A DNA stretch of 55,982 bases from assembly GCF_018860755.1 (NCBI RefSeq), contig NZ_JAHKPW010000043.1, forward strand, positions 83,526 through 139,507, given 5' to 3'. The stretch comes from Colwellia sp. D2M02 (GTDB lineage: Bacteria > Pseudomonadota > Gammaproteobacteria > Enterobacterales > Alteromonadaceae). Under the pieces are notes generated by a model that made no database searches, was not told the origin of the DNA, and was given only the letters and a program-made list of their open reading frames with translations. The position numbers and the translations under genes were made by a program. Positions 34,724 to 44,459 of this stretch are shown here, piece by piece; the first letter of the stretch is position 1; every line of letters begins with the position of its first letter.

Positions 34724-37206
34724 TAGTGTTGCTCCCAAGCTAAAGTTCTTAATAAGTCACCAAAAACACCTGCGGCAGTAACTGATGCACCAGCACCGTA
34801 GCCACGTAATACAAACGGTAATGGTTGATAATAACGACTATGAATAGCTAAAGCATTTTCACCATCTTTAATGCTGTATAAAGGGTGCGAAGCATCTACC
34901 GCTTCAATAGAAACTTGGCACTTTCCGTCAACAATATTACCAATATAACGTAACACTTTACCTTCAGCTTTTGCTTTAGCAACACGTTCACTAAACTCAC
35001 CATCAATAGCTTTTAAGTTAGCCATAAAAGTATCTACATCACCACTTGCATCAAAGTTAGCAGGTAGTACCGGCTCAATCGTAATATCTGATAGCTCAAG
35101 CTTCATCCCCGCTTCACGGGCCATAATTAATAGCTTACGCGCAACATCCATTCCGCTTAAATCGTCACGAGGATCTGGCTCTGTAAAACCATTTTCTTTC
35201 GCGATTGCAGTCGCTTCTGAAAGTGCCATACCTTCGTCTAACTTGCCAAACATATAAGATAACGAGCCCGACAGAATACCTTCAAAACGCTGTAATTTAT
35301 CGCCCGCTTTAATTAAGCTTTGTAAGGTATCAATGACTGGTAAGCCAGCACCTACTGTTGTTTCATATAAAAATCGACGGTTAGTTTGTTGTGCTGTTTG
35401 ACGCAATGCTTGATAGTATTCCCACGAATCGGTATTCGCTTTTTTGTTCGGTGTTACCACATGGAACCCTTCAGCTAAATAATCAACATAGCTCATCGCT
35501 AATTGCTCATTTGATGTTGAGTCAACAAACACAGGATTAATCAAGTGGTTTTCACGAACAAATCGTTTTAGGTTATCAATATTTACAGGCTGTGCTTTGC
35601 TGTTACTAACACCTTGCGCAATAACTTCTTTCCAGTTATCTAAATCAATACCTTCTTTTTCAAAGACCATGCCTTGAGAGTTAGCAATACCATATACTTT
35701 TAAATCAATATTTTGCTCGTGTAAGCTTTCTTGCTGACGAGAGATTTGCGCAATAAGTTCACTGCCCACCACGCCACAACCAACAAGAAATACATCAATC
35801 GTCGGTTTATGAGAGAAGAAGTTTTGATGACTCACTTTCATCGCATCAGTACATTTACGTTGTTCTATTACCACAGAGATACTGCGCTCTGATGAGTCTT
35901 GCGCAATAGCAATAACATTAACGCGTGCCTGTGCTAGCGAGCTAAAGAACTTAGCTGCTACACCACGTTGCTGGTGCATGCCGTCACCCACTAATGAAAC
36001 AATAGATAAGTCACCTGTTAATGACACTGGCTCAAGTAAGCCATTTAGTAACTCTAATTCAAATTCGTCTTGTAAGCTTTGTTGAGCCAGCGCAGCATCA
36101 CTAGAGTATATACAGAAGCTGATACAGTATTCGCTTGATGACTGACTAATTAATACTAACGAGATATTTTCACGGCTCATTGCTGCAAAAACGCGGCTTG
36201 CCATGCCAACCATACCTTTCATACCCGGACCTGAAACATTAACCATAGTTAAGTCGTCAAGGTTAGAAATTGCTTTTACGCATTTCTGTTGATCGTTCTC
36301 GTTAGAAATTAATGTCCCTGGTGCACTTGGATTGCTAGTGTTTTTAATTAAGCAATCAATATGATACTGGGCAATAGGGCCAATGGTTTTAGGGTGTAAA
36401 ACACTGGCGCCAAAATAAGAGAGTTCCATTGCTTCTTGGTACGACAAATAATCTAATAATTTTGCTTCTTTGATCATACGAGGATCAGCATTGTAAATAC
36501 CGTCTACATCAGTCCAAATTTCACAACACTCTGCTTGCGCACATACCGCTAATACCGCCGCTGAATAATCAGAGCCATTACGTCCTAAAGTAGTAACTTG
36601 TGGCAGTTCATCATTACTCTCAACACTAACCCCAATAAAACCTGGCATTAAAGCAACTTGAGAAAGCTGACTATACTCTTGTGAGAATTTTTCTTTTGAT
36701 AGTACTAAATCTGCCACCGCATTTAATGATGAATCATTAGTAAATAAGAATTTTTCTGGTGCTAATAGTGACACCTGTAAGCCAGACGTTTGTAATACGG
36801 CATCTAAAATAGCAACACTTAAGCGTTCGCCTGTACTGATAATGCGTGCGCGAATATGGTCTGGACAATAAGATAGCATTGTCGCACCTTGCATATAGCG
36901 ACTTAATTGATGTTCGTAATTAACTAATGCTTGTTCACAATGTTGATGATTGAAGTTACTAATGCTGGCAGAAAGATCATCGATAATGGTGGTAATTGCG
37001 CGTTTAAAGTGCCCTAAATCTGTCACAAGTTTTGCTTCATCGCTAATATTTTCAGCCATAGCAACTAAATGGTTGGTAACACCTTGTGGAGCAGAAACGA
37101 CTACTGCTACTTTAGATTCTTGGCTTTTGTCTTTAATGATCTCAGCAACTTGGCGAAAACGCTCTGCTGAAGCTAATGATGAGCCACCAAATTTAAGTAC
37201 ACGCAT
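34723..37206 (-). CDS. thrA: Bifunctional aspartokinase I / homoserine dehydrogenase I
   Basis: 827 residues from the ATG at 37206 (AAGGAAG, 8 nt upstream); the longer frame from 37257 runs into the attenuator. The N-terminal aspartokinase is marked by [17 protein letters not shown] and [16 protein letters not shown] central pair of ACT domains ([20 protein letters not shown]) provides threonine feedback control. The C-terminal homoserine dehydrogenase has [37 protein letters not shown] and [12 protein letters not shown]. It performs the first and third steps from aspartate to threonine. Its expression is set by the thrL leader directly upstream. Confidence 0.96.
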   Translation of the reverse strand: MRVLKFGGSSLASAERFRQVAEIIKDKSQESKVAVVVSAPQGVTNHLVAMAENISDEAKLVTDLGHFKRAITTIIDDLSASISNFNHQHCEQALVNYEHQLSRYMQGATMLSYCPDHIRARIISTGERLSVAILDAVLQTSGLQVSLLAPEKFLFTNDSSLNAVADLVLSKEKFSQEYSQLSQVALMPGFIGVSVESNDELPQVTTLGRNGSDYSAAVLAVCAQAECCEIWTDVDGIYNADPRMIKEAKLLDYLSYQEAMELSYFGASVLHPKTIGPIAQYHIDCLIKNTSNPSAPGTLISNENDQQKCVKAISNLDDLTMVNVSGPGMKGMVGMASRVFAAMSRENISLVLISQSSSEYCISFCIYSSDAALAQQSLQDEFELELLNGLLEPVSLTGDLSIVSLVGDGMHQQRGVAAKFFSSLAQARVNVIAIAQDSSERSISVVIEQRKCTDAMKVSHQNFFSHKPTIDVFLVGCGVVGSELIAQISRQQESLHEQNIDLKVYGIANSQGMVFEKEGIDLDNWKEVIAQGVSNSKAQPVNIDNLKRFVRENHLINPVFVDSTSNEQLAMSYVDYLAEGFHVVTPNKKANTDSWEYYQALRQTAQQTNRRFLYETTVGAGLPVIDTLQSLIKAGDKLQRFEGILSGSLSYMFGKLDEGMALSEATAIAKENGFTEPDPRDDLSGMDVARKLLIMAREAGMKLELSDITIEPVLPANFDASGDVDTFMANLKAIDGEFSERVAKAKAEGKVLRYIGNIVDGKCQVSIEAVDASHPLYSIKDGENALAIHSRYYQPLPFVLRGYGAGASVTAAGVFGDLLRTLAWEQH

Positions 37207-37227
37207 TGTTTTTCTTCCTTTCTGATA

Positions 37228-37263
37228 AAGAAAAAGCCCGTAACCTTTATAGGTCACGGGCTT
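37228..37263 (-). terminator. thr operon attenuator
   Basis: A 12-bp stem (37234-37245 with 37252-37263, one G-U pair), a 6-nt loop and a T-rich run on the minus strand. It lies 25 nt after the thrL stop and just before the thrA ribosome site, as expected for translation-controlled attenuation. Confidence 0.92.
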
Positions 37264-37288
37264 CGATAAAAATAGTATTTTTTACACG

Positions 37289-37360
37289 TTAGCCAGCGAC
37301 CGCCATCCTAATAAGGGTGGTGGTGGTAATAATGATAATGTGGCTTTTTTTGAATTTCAT
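37289..37360 (-). CDS. thrL: thr operon leader peptide
   Basis: 23 codons from the ATG at 37360 to TAA at 37289. After a basic start (MKFKKSH) come four consecutive isoleucine codons and four consecutive ACC threonine codons (residues 8-15), then LIRMAVAG. When charged Thr-tRNA or Ile-tRNA is scarce, ribosomes stall here and the downstream hairpin does not form, so thrABC is transcribed. The peptide sequence differs from the E. coli leader but keeps the Ile/Thr logic. Confidence 0.93.
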   Translation of the reverse strand: MKFKKSHIIIITTTTLIRMAVAG

Positions 37361-37514
37361 GCAGTTAAAATGCCTTAACAGAGTAGAACTGTCAAGCACT
37401 AATCGACACAAACACCGTATAAAAAATTATATTTTATGCATAAAAATTCATAGAGGTACTATTTACGGTAGATGTATGTCTTACTTCAACCGTAAATAGT
37501 ATTGTTATATGAAG

Positions 37515-38522
37515 TTAAGCAGAAAGAGATTCATCAGAGAGGTCTAGGGCATTAAAGACTTGATTTCGACCATTGGCTTTTGCTTGATATAAAGCGGCAT
37601 CAGCATTAGCAATAAGCTTTTCATAGCTGGTATCATTGTCTGATAACTGAGAAACACCAATACTGACTGATAATTGAATAATATGCTCTTGGAAAAGCAC
37701 AGGCGTTTTAGCAACGGTGTTACAAACACGTTGAGCTAAATCAAGCGCCCCCTGAATATCTGTTTCAGGTAAAATAATAGCAAACTCTTCACCGCCATAA
37801 CGACCAAAAACATCTTCAATTCGTAATACCGACTTTACTATTTGAGTAACATCAATCAGAGCTTTATCACCACCTTGATGGCCATAATTATCATTAAGCT
37901 TTTTGAAGTGATCTAAATCCAACATTATCAGCGCTAATTTTTTATTGTGACGACGCGCTTTTGCGTACTCTTGCTCTAATGACTCTTGCCAATGCCTACG
38001 GTTAAATATTTGTGTTAAACCATCGATACGACTAATTAGTGCTAATTCTTTTAAGGTTTTTTGCAGTTGACCTTGGTAATGGCATACGTCAGTAACATCT
38101 TCAATAAGAATACAAATATAACTGTGCTCACCGGCGACATCTAGCGGTAGAAAAGTACAGTTTTGCGCCATAAACTCACTATCGGTGGTAATGGGTCTAG
38201 TATGAGGTAACTCAAATAAATGGTGTCGTTGTTCCCATGAAGAAAAGCTGGGAGTGTTAAGCTGTAATACCCCTGAAAGTTTACGCTCGAACCAACGTTG
38301 AGGTAGCTCAGGAAAGACATCAAAAATTAAGCGCCCTACCACCTCTTCAGAGCTTTTATTAGCATGGACTTGAATAAAGCGATTCCACATTACTACCTTA
38401 AAGTCTCTATCAACAACAAGTACCCCAGTATTAAGCTGATCTGAAACTTGATTAGTAATAGAAGAAACCACATCACTGGGCAGTGAGGTGGTTGAAGGAG
38501 CACTTTCATTGGTATTAGACAT
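37515..38522 (-). CDS. PAS-GGDEF diguanylate cyclase
   Basis: 335 residues. The N-terminal PAS domain covers about 25-150 (NTGVLVVDRDFKVVMWNRFI, with C-terminal part FLPLDVAGEHSYICILIEDV). A short helix links it to a GGDEF domain from about 165 (LTQIFNRRHW). The active site GGEEF is at 243-247 (RYGGEEFAIILPE), with LDLDHFKKLNDNYGH for substrate and metal binding. An inhibitory RxxD site five residues before GGEEF is not obvious. It makes c-di-GMP. Its ATG overlaps the stop of the CheC-like gene (TAATG), so the three-gene module is translated together. Confidence 0.93.
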   Translation of the reverse strand: MSNTNESAPSTTSLPSDVVSSITNQVSDQLNTGVLVVDRDFKVVMWNRFIQVHANKSSEEVVGRLIFDVFPELPQRWFERKLSGVLQLNTPSFSSWEQRHHLFELPHTRPITTDSEFMAQNCTFLPLDVAGEHSYICILIEDVTDVCHYQGQLQKTLKELALISRIDGLTQIFNRRHWQESLEQEYAKARRHNKKLALIMLDLDHFKKLNDNYGHQGGDKALIDVTQIVKSVLRIEDVFGRYGGEEFAIILPETDIQGALDLAQRVCNTVAKTPVLFQEHIIQLSVSIGVSQLSDNDTSYEKLIANADAALYQAKANGRNQVFNALDLSDESLSA

Positions 38523-39130
38523 TAGAAGTCTTCCAATATTCTATCAATGACTTTTTTGATATTCATAATTGCCGTTTCTGGAATTAACAGAATCATATTA
38601 CAGTTAAAAGAGTAATCTGTTACCTGGTAATTAATATTTACTTTTAAAGCAAAATCCCAACTAAAAGTCATTTGCTGTAAATGTTCAGACAAGCTATTTT
38701 GTGCACTTGGTAATAGTTTCGGTGCGTTATACGACATTTGGTTGTCAATTTGACTCGCAAAAACATTTAAAAAAGTGGTCGTAAGGATTGAGCTAATATC
38801 GATTAGCTGTTCATCATGCGAAAGCTCATCTGGCTCATAACCTAATAAATCAGCAATACGACCCGAGTCTTCATCTTGATAAACCAATAAGGCTTCACCA
38901 CGAATACCTTCATAGCCAAAAAAGCCTTGACTAACAATGGCAACAGCACTTTCTTTATCATCTAATGTTTGCGTTAAGCTGCTGGTGCTAATACTTTCAA
39001 TACTAGGGACCTTTAAATAAACAAAGGTGTCAAGGTAACGAGCAAGTTGATCACTCGCTTGACCCATCGCCACATTGATAAGCTCTTGCAAACAGTCCTG
39101 TTGATCTTCTGTTAAATGAAATGCGTTCAT
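38522..39130 (-). CDS. CheC/CheX-like phosphatase
   Basis: 202 residues. The N-terminal half fits the CheC-family signature (D/S)-x3-E-x2-N-x22-P exactly: Asp12, Glu16, Asn19 and Pro42. The second half has the same fold (SSILTTTFLNVFASQI) but lacks the acidic residue, so only one active site is expected. These phosphatases dephosphorylate CheY-like receivers. It lies between a stand-alone receiver (ATGA overlap) and a diguanylate cyclase (TAATG overlap), so the receiver is its probable substrate (inference). Confidence 0.85.
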   Translation of the reverse strand: MNAFHLTEDQQDCLQELINVAMGQASDQLARYLDTFVYLKVPSIESISTSSLTQTLDDKESAVAIVSQGFFGYEGIRGEALLVYQDEDSGRIADLLGYEPDELSHDEQLIDISSILTTTFLNVFASQIDNQMSYNAPKLLPSAQNSLSEHLQQMTFSWDFALKVNINYQVTDYSFNCNMILLIPETAIMNIKKVIDRILEDF

Positions 39131-39492
39131 AGTAGGCCGTGCTGTTGTAGCTCTTGGGTTAAACGTTCAGCTTTAATTGGCTTTTGTAAAAAAGCTTTTG
39201 CTCCTAATGCCAGAACTTTACTCTGCATCTCAGGTTGAATATCTGCCGAAATAACAAAAACACTACATTCAATATTCAGTTTTTGTATGCCTTGAAGCAC
39301 ACCAACACCATCAATACCTGGCATAGTTAAATCAAGAAAGAGTATGTCAATATTGCTGGCACGCAGTATTGTTAAGGCTTCAACGCCGTTAGTCGCAGTT
39401 TGAAGGTTATCATGCCATGATTCAGGCAAGCTTCGAAGCACTTGCTTTCGAGCCATATTTGAGTCATCACAAATAAGTACAGCTGGGCTCAT
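39127..39492 (-). CDS. Stand-alone response regulator receiver
   Basis: 121 residues from the ATG at 39492, chosen on family length; the frame is open to 39555, and neither start has a strong ribosome site. The acidic pocket is ICDDSN (Asp9, Asp10). The phospho-acceptor is Asp54 in LFLDLTMPGIDG, the switch residue is in VFVISAD, and Lys in FLQKPIKAERL. There is no output domain, as in CheY. It is the first gene of a three-gene overlapping module with the CheC-like phosphatase and the cyclase. No histidine kinase lies nearby. Confidence 0.9.
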   Translation of the reverse strand: MSPAVLICDDSNMARKQVLRSLPESWHDNLQTATNGVEALTILRASNIDILFLDLTMPGIDGVGVLQGIQKLNIECSVFVISADIQPEMQSKVLALGAKAFLQKPIKAERLTQELQQHGLL

Positions 39493-39856
39493 AAGAGGGG
39501 GGATCCTTGCGCCATTATTATTATATTGCTGATAACTTACCCTAAAAAGCCTCATTTGTTAATCAACAATTGCTTTTTTTTCACATTTATTAAGAGCAGG
39601 ATTGACGTTTTTACTAACAGCCCTACTATAAATACTCAGCATAACTAACATCAACCAACACCATGAGAAGACCTGCCTGAGTAAAGGTTCAAAATCGATA
39701 ACTTAACTATCAACGCGAAAGTAACATTAGGGTGATATGTAGTAGGGGTTGTAAAATTAACACTAATACAAGATAACGAAAAGGGCTAAAATCTCATTTA
39801 GATGTAGGTCCGTGTATAGTTCGAAATTGACATATAAAACAATTATTTGTTAAAAA
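39493..39856. other. Intergenic stretch of 364 bp
   Basis: It should hold the promoter of the receiver-CheC-cyclase module and the end of the YgjP-like gene. No RNA gene, strong hairpin or long repeat was seen. Confidence 0.4.
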
Positions 39857-40633
39857 TCATTTTAACGTTGGCCAATAAAGTGCCTGTTGATGTTCACTAA
39901 GCCATTGCTTAGCTTTTAGATATTCTGGGCAGTGTTTAGCAACCAAACGCCAAAAGTTATTTGAATGGTTCAAATGCACTAAATGACAAAGCTCATGAAT
40001 AATCACATAATCAATAACCCACCACGGCGCCATCATTAATAAATAGTTAAGACTGATTTCTTTACGACTATTACAACTTCCCCATCGAGCTTTATATTGA
40101 CGAATATTAAGTTGCGCAGGAACAAGTTTAGTTTGCTCGCTGAGCTGCTTAACTCGCGCTGGCATCAATTCTTTAGCTTGCTCACTTAAATAGCTTTCGA
40201 TATGTTTTTTGACCGAACGAGCTAATGCTGCTTCATTACTGAGTCTGTTATAAATACGATGGCTAATATTAACCTGTAAATAATTCAGCTCAGTATTTTT
40301 GTGATGAGTACTTTTGTGACTAGTGCTTTCCTGATTAATGACTGCGTGGTTATAAACAACACTCACATCACTACGCTTAGCCTGCGCAATAGTTAGCGTA
40401 TATTGTTCGCCTAAAATATACAGCTTTGCCCCTTCAACAAAATGACATTGATGGCTCAAATTTTCACGCTGAGCTAGCAACTTCTCTTGTAGCCAAGCTG
40501 ATTTTTTGTTGATGAAGCCCTTAATAAAAGCATCATCAACAAAAGAAGGTGCGCGAACAATAATACGTCCTTGCTTTACTTGTAGTCCTAGGGTTTTACG
40601 CCGCTCACTACGAATTAATTGATATTCAAGCAT
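39857..40633 (-). CDS. YgjP-like (DUF45) metallopeptidase
   Basis: 258 residues from the ATG at 40633 (an upstream TTG at 40639 is in frame). The N-terminal region is the beta-rich DUF45 part (YQLIRSERRKTLGLQVKQG, RIIVRAPSFVD). The C-terminal peptidase has KARWGSCNSRKEISLNYLLM and the zinc motif VIIHELCHLVHLNHSNNFW, with HELCH and a third His six residues on. The family resembles SprT/WLM-type peptidases. The substrate is unknown. It is 47 nt after yebG on the same strand, so co-transcription and SOS induction are possible. Confidence 0.9.
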   Translation of the reverse strand: MLEYQLIRSERRKTLGLQVKQGRIIVRAPSFVDDAFIKGFINKKSAWLQEKLLAQRENLSHQCHFVEGAKLYILGEQYTLTIAQAKRSDVSVVYNHAVINQESTSHKSTHHKNTELNYLQVNISHRIYNRLSNEAALARSVKKHIESYLSEQAKELMPARVKQLSEQTKLVPAQLNIRQYKARWGSCNSRKEISLNYLLMMAPWWVIDYVIIHELCHLVHLNHSNNFWRLVAKHCPEYLKAKQWLSEHQQALYWPTLK

Positions 40634-40680
40634 CAACAAAAACGGTGTGATAGTCTAAAATCAATCAAAAAATAGCGCTC

Positions 40681-41037
40681 TTAATTAGGCTTTACTTTAG
40701 CTTTTGGCGCTTTTTTCTCAACATCAGACGTTACCTTATCCACTGCTGCTTGTTCAGCTACTGGCTCACTCGCTGGTGTTGGTACTTTTTTCGTTGCCTT
40801 TTTAGCAGGCTTTTTGGCGAGTAAAGCAACAAGCACTTCTTCACGTTTTTGTGCTAAATAAATGCTCAACTCTTCTGCTAATCCATCGCTTAGCTCAACA
40901 GGTGATTCGGCAAACACTTCTGCTAAGTTATCAGCCATATCCAACATGCGATCATATTCATCTGCTGATTTCTTATCCATAAACGTTTTTACCTCTGCCC
41001 CATGTCTAATCACTACAAATCGACTTTCAACTGCCAT
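40681..41037 (-). CDS. yebG: DNA-damage-inducible protein YebG
   Basis: 118 residues. The first ~75 match YebG (MAVESRFVVIRHGAEVKTFM, DKKSADEYDRMLDMADNLAE). The C-terminal 40 residues are a Lys/Ala/Pro-rich tail (AKKPAKKATKKVPTP), longer than in E. coli YebG (96 residues). It belongs to the SOS regulon in E. coli; its function is not established. A consensus LexA box 77 nt upstream supports the same control here. The ribosome site is AGGAAAA. Confidence 0.93.
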   Translation of the reverse strand: MAVESRFVVIRHGAEVKTFMDKKSADEYDRMLDMADNLAEVFAESPVELSDGLAEELSIYLAQKREEVLVALLAKKPAKKATKKVPTPASEPVAEQAAVDKVTSDVEKKAPKAKVKPN

Positions 41038-41113
41038 GCGTTTTCCTATTCCTCTAAAGTAAACAAAGCGTCACGCTACCTAATTTCACACAATACCACA
41101 GACTCAACAAAAA

Positions 41114-41129
41114 CTGTATATAAAAACAG
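41114..41129. promoter_or_regulatory. LexA (SOS) box upstream of yebG
   Basis: CTGT-N8-ACAG with an AT-rich centre (ATATAAAA), matching the gammaproteobacterial LexA consensus exactly, 77 nt before the yebG start. The remainder of the gap 41038-41496 shows no other gene. Confidence 0.9.
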
Positions 41130-41496
41130 TTACATTTATGACGCACTCCCCAAATTTAACAATAATTAATTTAAACGAACTGACATTCAACTGATGACCA
41201 ACTGCATATACTAATAATTTCGTATGTTGAAATACGTCTAAATGTAAATGTTCGTAACAGAGATAACATCTGTTTATTTAATAAGCAACAAAACAATCAA
41301 CTACTTAATAAATATTAATCATTCTCTTTGACATTTTTTACTTACATCCGTAACCGAAATGCTTACAACTTTTCTATAAAAACCAGTCACTATTATAAGT
41401 GTGCAGAGGGCATTGCATTAATAACTGCACGGTTGTTAGTTAACGCAATTAACTAGCTAAAAATATAATTTAACTGACTTATTATTGGAGAATATA

Positions 41497-41841
41497 ATGA
41501 CTACTTTTAAAAAAACCTTATTAACCGCTGCAGCAATTCTACCTCTAGTGGCTTTATCACTACCTAGCCATGCTGTTATGGACTCTTACATGGAGAAAGC
41601 GCTAATTAATGTTTGTAAAGCAGCGAAAAGTAATAGCGTACTTAAACTTAAAAGCACTACCAAATATTACCGCTTAAAAACGAAAACCGTTGCTTTGGGT
41701 TTGGTTTGTAACGGTGATGATGTCATTACTTTTGCTGAAAGCTATGGCGCAAACAAAACTGCAGCTACGCTGCAAAAAAGTATCGGACGAGTTAGTATTA
41801 CTGATGTTGCTTCTGTACAAAAGTTAAATGTAACTTTCTAG
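41497..41841 (+). CDS. DUF3718 family secreted protein
   Basis: 114 residues from the ATG at 41497, which has GGAGA 6 nt upstream (the in-frame TTG at 41485 overlaps this site). The signal peptide ends about residue 26 (LPSHA before VMD). The mature part has the DUF3718 pattern: LINVCKAAKSNSVLKLK, YYRLKTKTVALGLVCNGDDV and FAESYGANKTA, with two cysteines that could pair. It is small and periplasmic, of unknown role, common in Colwellia and relatives. Confidence 0.88.
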   Translation: MTTFKKTLLTAAAILPLVALSLPSHAVMDSYMEKALINVCKAAKSNSVLKLKSTTKYYRLKTKTVALGLVCNGDDVITFAESYGANKTAATLQKSIGRVSITDVASVQKLNVTF

Positions 41842-41886
41842 AGCGTGAAAATACAATAAGATTAAATGAAAGTTAATAGGCTCTTG

Positions 41887-41942
41887 AATAAGTTATCGTT
41901 AATAGCATGCTTAGAGTAACTCATGCTATTAACCTGCTTATT
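41887..41942. terminator. Terminator between DUF3718 gene and mrcB
   Basis: A perfect 12-bp stem (41898-41909 with 41922-41933), extended by AATAAG/CTTATT outside a small internal loop. The flanks are T-rich rather than pure T-runs. It lies between convergent genes and may work both ways. Confidence 0.75.
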
Positions 41943-41986
41943 TTACTATTAATTAAAAATCGTTTTCTTAGCTCGCGACGCTGAAA

Positions 41987-44368
41987 TTAGCTTGTGCTAA
42001 AGAGCTTTTCAAACCATGATCGTTTATCTACTTTAGGTTGTAAGCAGTTTTTAGAAATACGAACCCCCGCAGCAACGGCAGGATAAAGTGTAGTACCTTC
42101 ACACTGCTCGTTTACCGCTAGCCCTGTTTTTTGTTCAAATGGCAGCATAATAACCCCATCAGGCATATGCTCTTTTCTATCGCTAATACCTTGCGCTTTC
42201 ATAAAATCAGCAAATAAAGGTAATGCGCCACTACTGCCTGTTAGCCCTGTCGGCTTGTTATCATCGTTGCCTAGCCATGTGGTCACTAGATGTTTGGCAT
42301 CATAACCAACAAACCAACTGTCACGTAAGTCATTACTGGTACCGGTTTTACCTGCAACACTGTTATTAGGTAAGCGCCAGCTAAGTGATTTTGCCGAGCC
42401 AATTTGAGTAACTTGCCCTAACGCATAATTTAATAAATAAGCACCATAATTAGATAGACGCTGCTCTTGCAAGTCATTATACGTCCACAAGGTTTCACCT
42501 TGGTTTGACATAATATGAGTAATTGCATGGTTTTTCTTATATTGACCATTCGCTGCAATAGGTAAATAAAGCTGATTAATTTCTACTGGCGACATAGTCA
42601 TCGAGCCTAGCAGCATTGCTGGGCGCATCGTAATATCTTGCTGATAGCCTAATAAATGTATAGCATCTGCGACATTATCAAGCCCTAGCGCCATACCTAA
42701 ATTCACCGTTGGTATATTTAATGAATTCACTAAGCCGGTAATAAGTGGCACTTGACCACGGTATTTACCATCATAGTTTTTCGGTCGCCACAAGTGGCTT
42801 CCTTGTGTATCACTCTTTTTATTTTGGCCGGTTTCACGGCTTAATGTAATAGCTTTATCGTCAAGTAATGTTGCTAAATTATATTGTTCAAAACGCTCTA
42901 ACGCAGCTAAGTAAATAGCAGGTTTAATTAATGAACCTATTTGACGTTTTGCATCTAACGCGCGATTAAAGCCAGCAAAACCGCTAACACGATCTCCCGC
43001 TAAAGCTCTTACTTCTCCCGTTGAAATATCACTAACCACCATAGCGGCCTGTAAAGATTTTTGTTGGTATTTTTTTTCTAACAACGGCAACTGCGTATTA
43101 ATAGTTTGCTCAACTAATTGCTGACTACGATGAGAGAAACCAGTAAAAACTTTAATGCCTGATTTGCGAAGATCTTCAGAAACCAACTCGTTTAATTCTT
43201 GGTTAACTAATTGTAAATACGCTGGGTATTTTTTCTTTCTACTTTGTCGCTTATTTGTCACGCTTAACGGTGCATTTACCGCATATTTAAACTCAGCAAG
43301 CGATAACATGTCTTGCTCAAGCATTAAACGTAAAATTAAATCTCTGCGTTGTTTAGCGCGTTTAGGGTGGCGCCGAGGATCATAGTAGCTCGGGCCTTTC
43401 ACTTGTGCGATGAGTAATGCTATTTCATGGTTTGTTAACTGCGCAATATTTTTTCCAAAATAGAAGTTTGATGCCAAGCCAAAACCATAAACACCATGAG
43501 CAAAGTTTTGTCCTAAATAAACTTCATTTAAATAGGCTTCAAGTAGCTGATCTTTGCTGTAGCGAAACTCTAAAATAAGCGCCATTAAGGCTTCTTGCGC
43601 TTTTCTGGTTAAAGTGCGGTCTCGCGTTAAAAACATATTTTTAACTAACTGCTGTGTTAGCGTACTTCCCCCTTGCACTGTTCTGCCTGCACGCATATTT
43701 GCATACAAGGCTCGAAGAATACCTAATGGTGATACACCGCTGTGGTGATAAAAATCTCTATCTTCAATTAATAACAATGTATCAATGAGCTGTGCTGGCA
43801 CCTGTTGTAAAACAATTAATTCACGATCTTCTTTATTGTCTGGTACTAATCTAGCGATTAACTGCGGCTCCAGCTGAATACTCGGCACAACATTATGTTG
43901 CACATATAAGGCTGTAATGTGGTTATTTTCCACTTCGATAGTTAACGGCTCAGCCCCCATAAAACCTTGCGCAAACGTAAATGCTCGCTGAAAGATAATC
44001 AACCGATGGCTCGACTGCGCAAACTGCCCCGGTGCACTAACTTTGGCAACTTTTTTATAACCTTTTAATTTTAATTCTTGCGCAATATGGCTAAGGTTAG
44101 CTTCATCACCAACATGTAACGTATCTACCTTACCATAAACTTGCACAGGTACTTGCCAACGTTCACCTTCAAAGGTTTTTTTCACCTTTGCATCAAGATA
44201 AATAAGCACAATAATCAAGGTAAAAAAAGCGGCAATGCATACTTTAAAAAAAGTACGTAGGCACCACGATAACCAACCTTTCGCTTGCCCATCATTTGTT
44301 TTAATCGCTGATTTTTTTTCGCTAGTATTTTTACTTTTTTTAGCGCGTGTTTTTTTATTGTCTGTCAT
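41987..44368 (-). CDS. mrcB: Penicillin-binding protein 1B
   Basis: 793 residues. A basic cytoplasmic tail (about 1-35) and one membrane helix (about 38-58) are followed by the UvrB-like UB2H region. The glycosyltransferase domain has catalytic Glu202 in LIEDRDFYHHSG, GRTVQGGSTLTQQLVKNMF and EAYLNEVYLGQ. The transpeptidase has nucleophile Ser479 in GSLIKPAIYL, SLNIPT and KTGTSNDLRDSWFVG. It polymerises and cross-links peptidoglycan at the inner membrane. The gene follows hrpB by 91 nt on the same strand, as in E. coli. Confidence 0.96.
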   Translation of the reverse strand: MTDNKKTRAKKSKNTSEKKSAIKTNDGQAKGWLSWCLRTFFKVCIAAFFTLIIVLIYLDAKVKKTFEGERWQVPVQVYGKVDTLHVGDEANLSHIAQELKLKGYKKVAKVSAPGQFAQSSHRLIIFQRAFTFAQGFMGAEPLTIEVENNHITALYVQHNVVPSIQLEPQLIARLVPDNKEDRELIVLQQVPAQLIDTLLLIEDRDFYHHSGVSPLGILRALYANMRAGRTVQGGSTLTQQLVKNMFLTRDRTLTRKAQEALMALILEFRYSKDQLLEAYLNEVYLGQNFAHGVYGFGLASNFYFGKNIAQLTNHEIALLIAQVKGPSYYDPRRHPKRAKQRRDLILRLMLEQDMLSLAEFKYAVNAPLSVTNKRQSRKKKYPAYLQLVNQELNELVSEDLRKSGIKVFTGFSHRSQQLVEQTINTQLPLLEKKYQQKSLQAAMVVSDISTGEVRALAGDRVSGFAGFNRALDAKRQIGSLIKPAIYLAALERFEQYNLATLLDDKAITLSRETGQNKKSDTQGSHLWRPKNYDGKYRGQVPLITGLVNSLNIPTVNLGMALGLDNVADAIHLLGYQQDITMRPAMLLGSMTMSPVEINQLYLPIAANGQYKKNHAITHIMSNQGETLWTYNDLQEQRLSNYGAYLLNYALGQVTQIGSAKSLSWRLPNNSVAGKTGTSNDLRDSWFVGYDAKHLVTTWLGNDDNKPTGLTGSSGALPLFADFMKAQGISDRKEHMPDGVIMLPFEQKTGLAVNEQCEGTTLYPAVAAGVRISKNCLQPKVDKRSWFEKLFSTS

Positions 44369-44459
44369 ATAACTTAATTTATCTTCTCAGCCACATTGGG
44401 CTATTTTCGGGTAATAATTTATTAAATCGCAAATTACTTTATTTAGCTGGTACCATCAA

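Noticed and set aside
37317-37499. Plus-strand 60-codon frame opposite thrL
   Set aside because: It overlaps the thrL leader and the thr promoter region on the other strand and shows no protein features.
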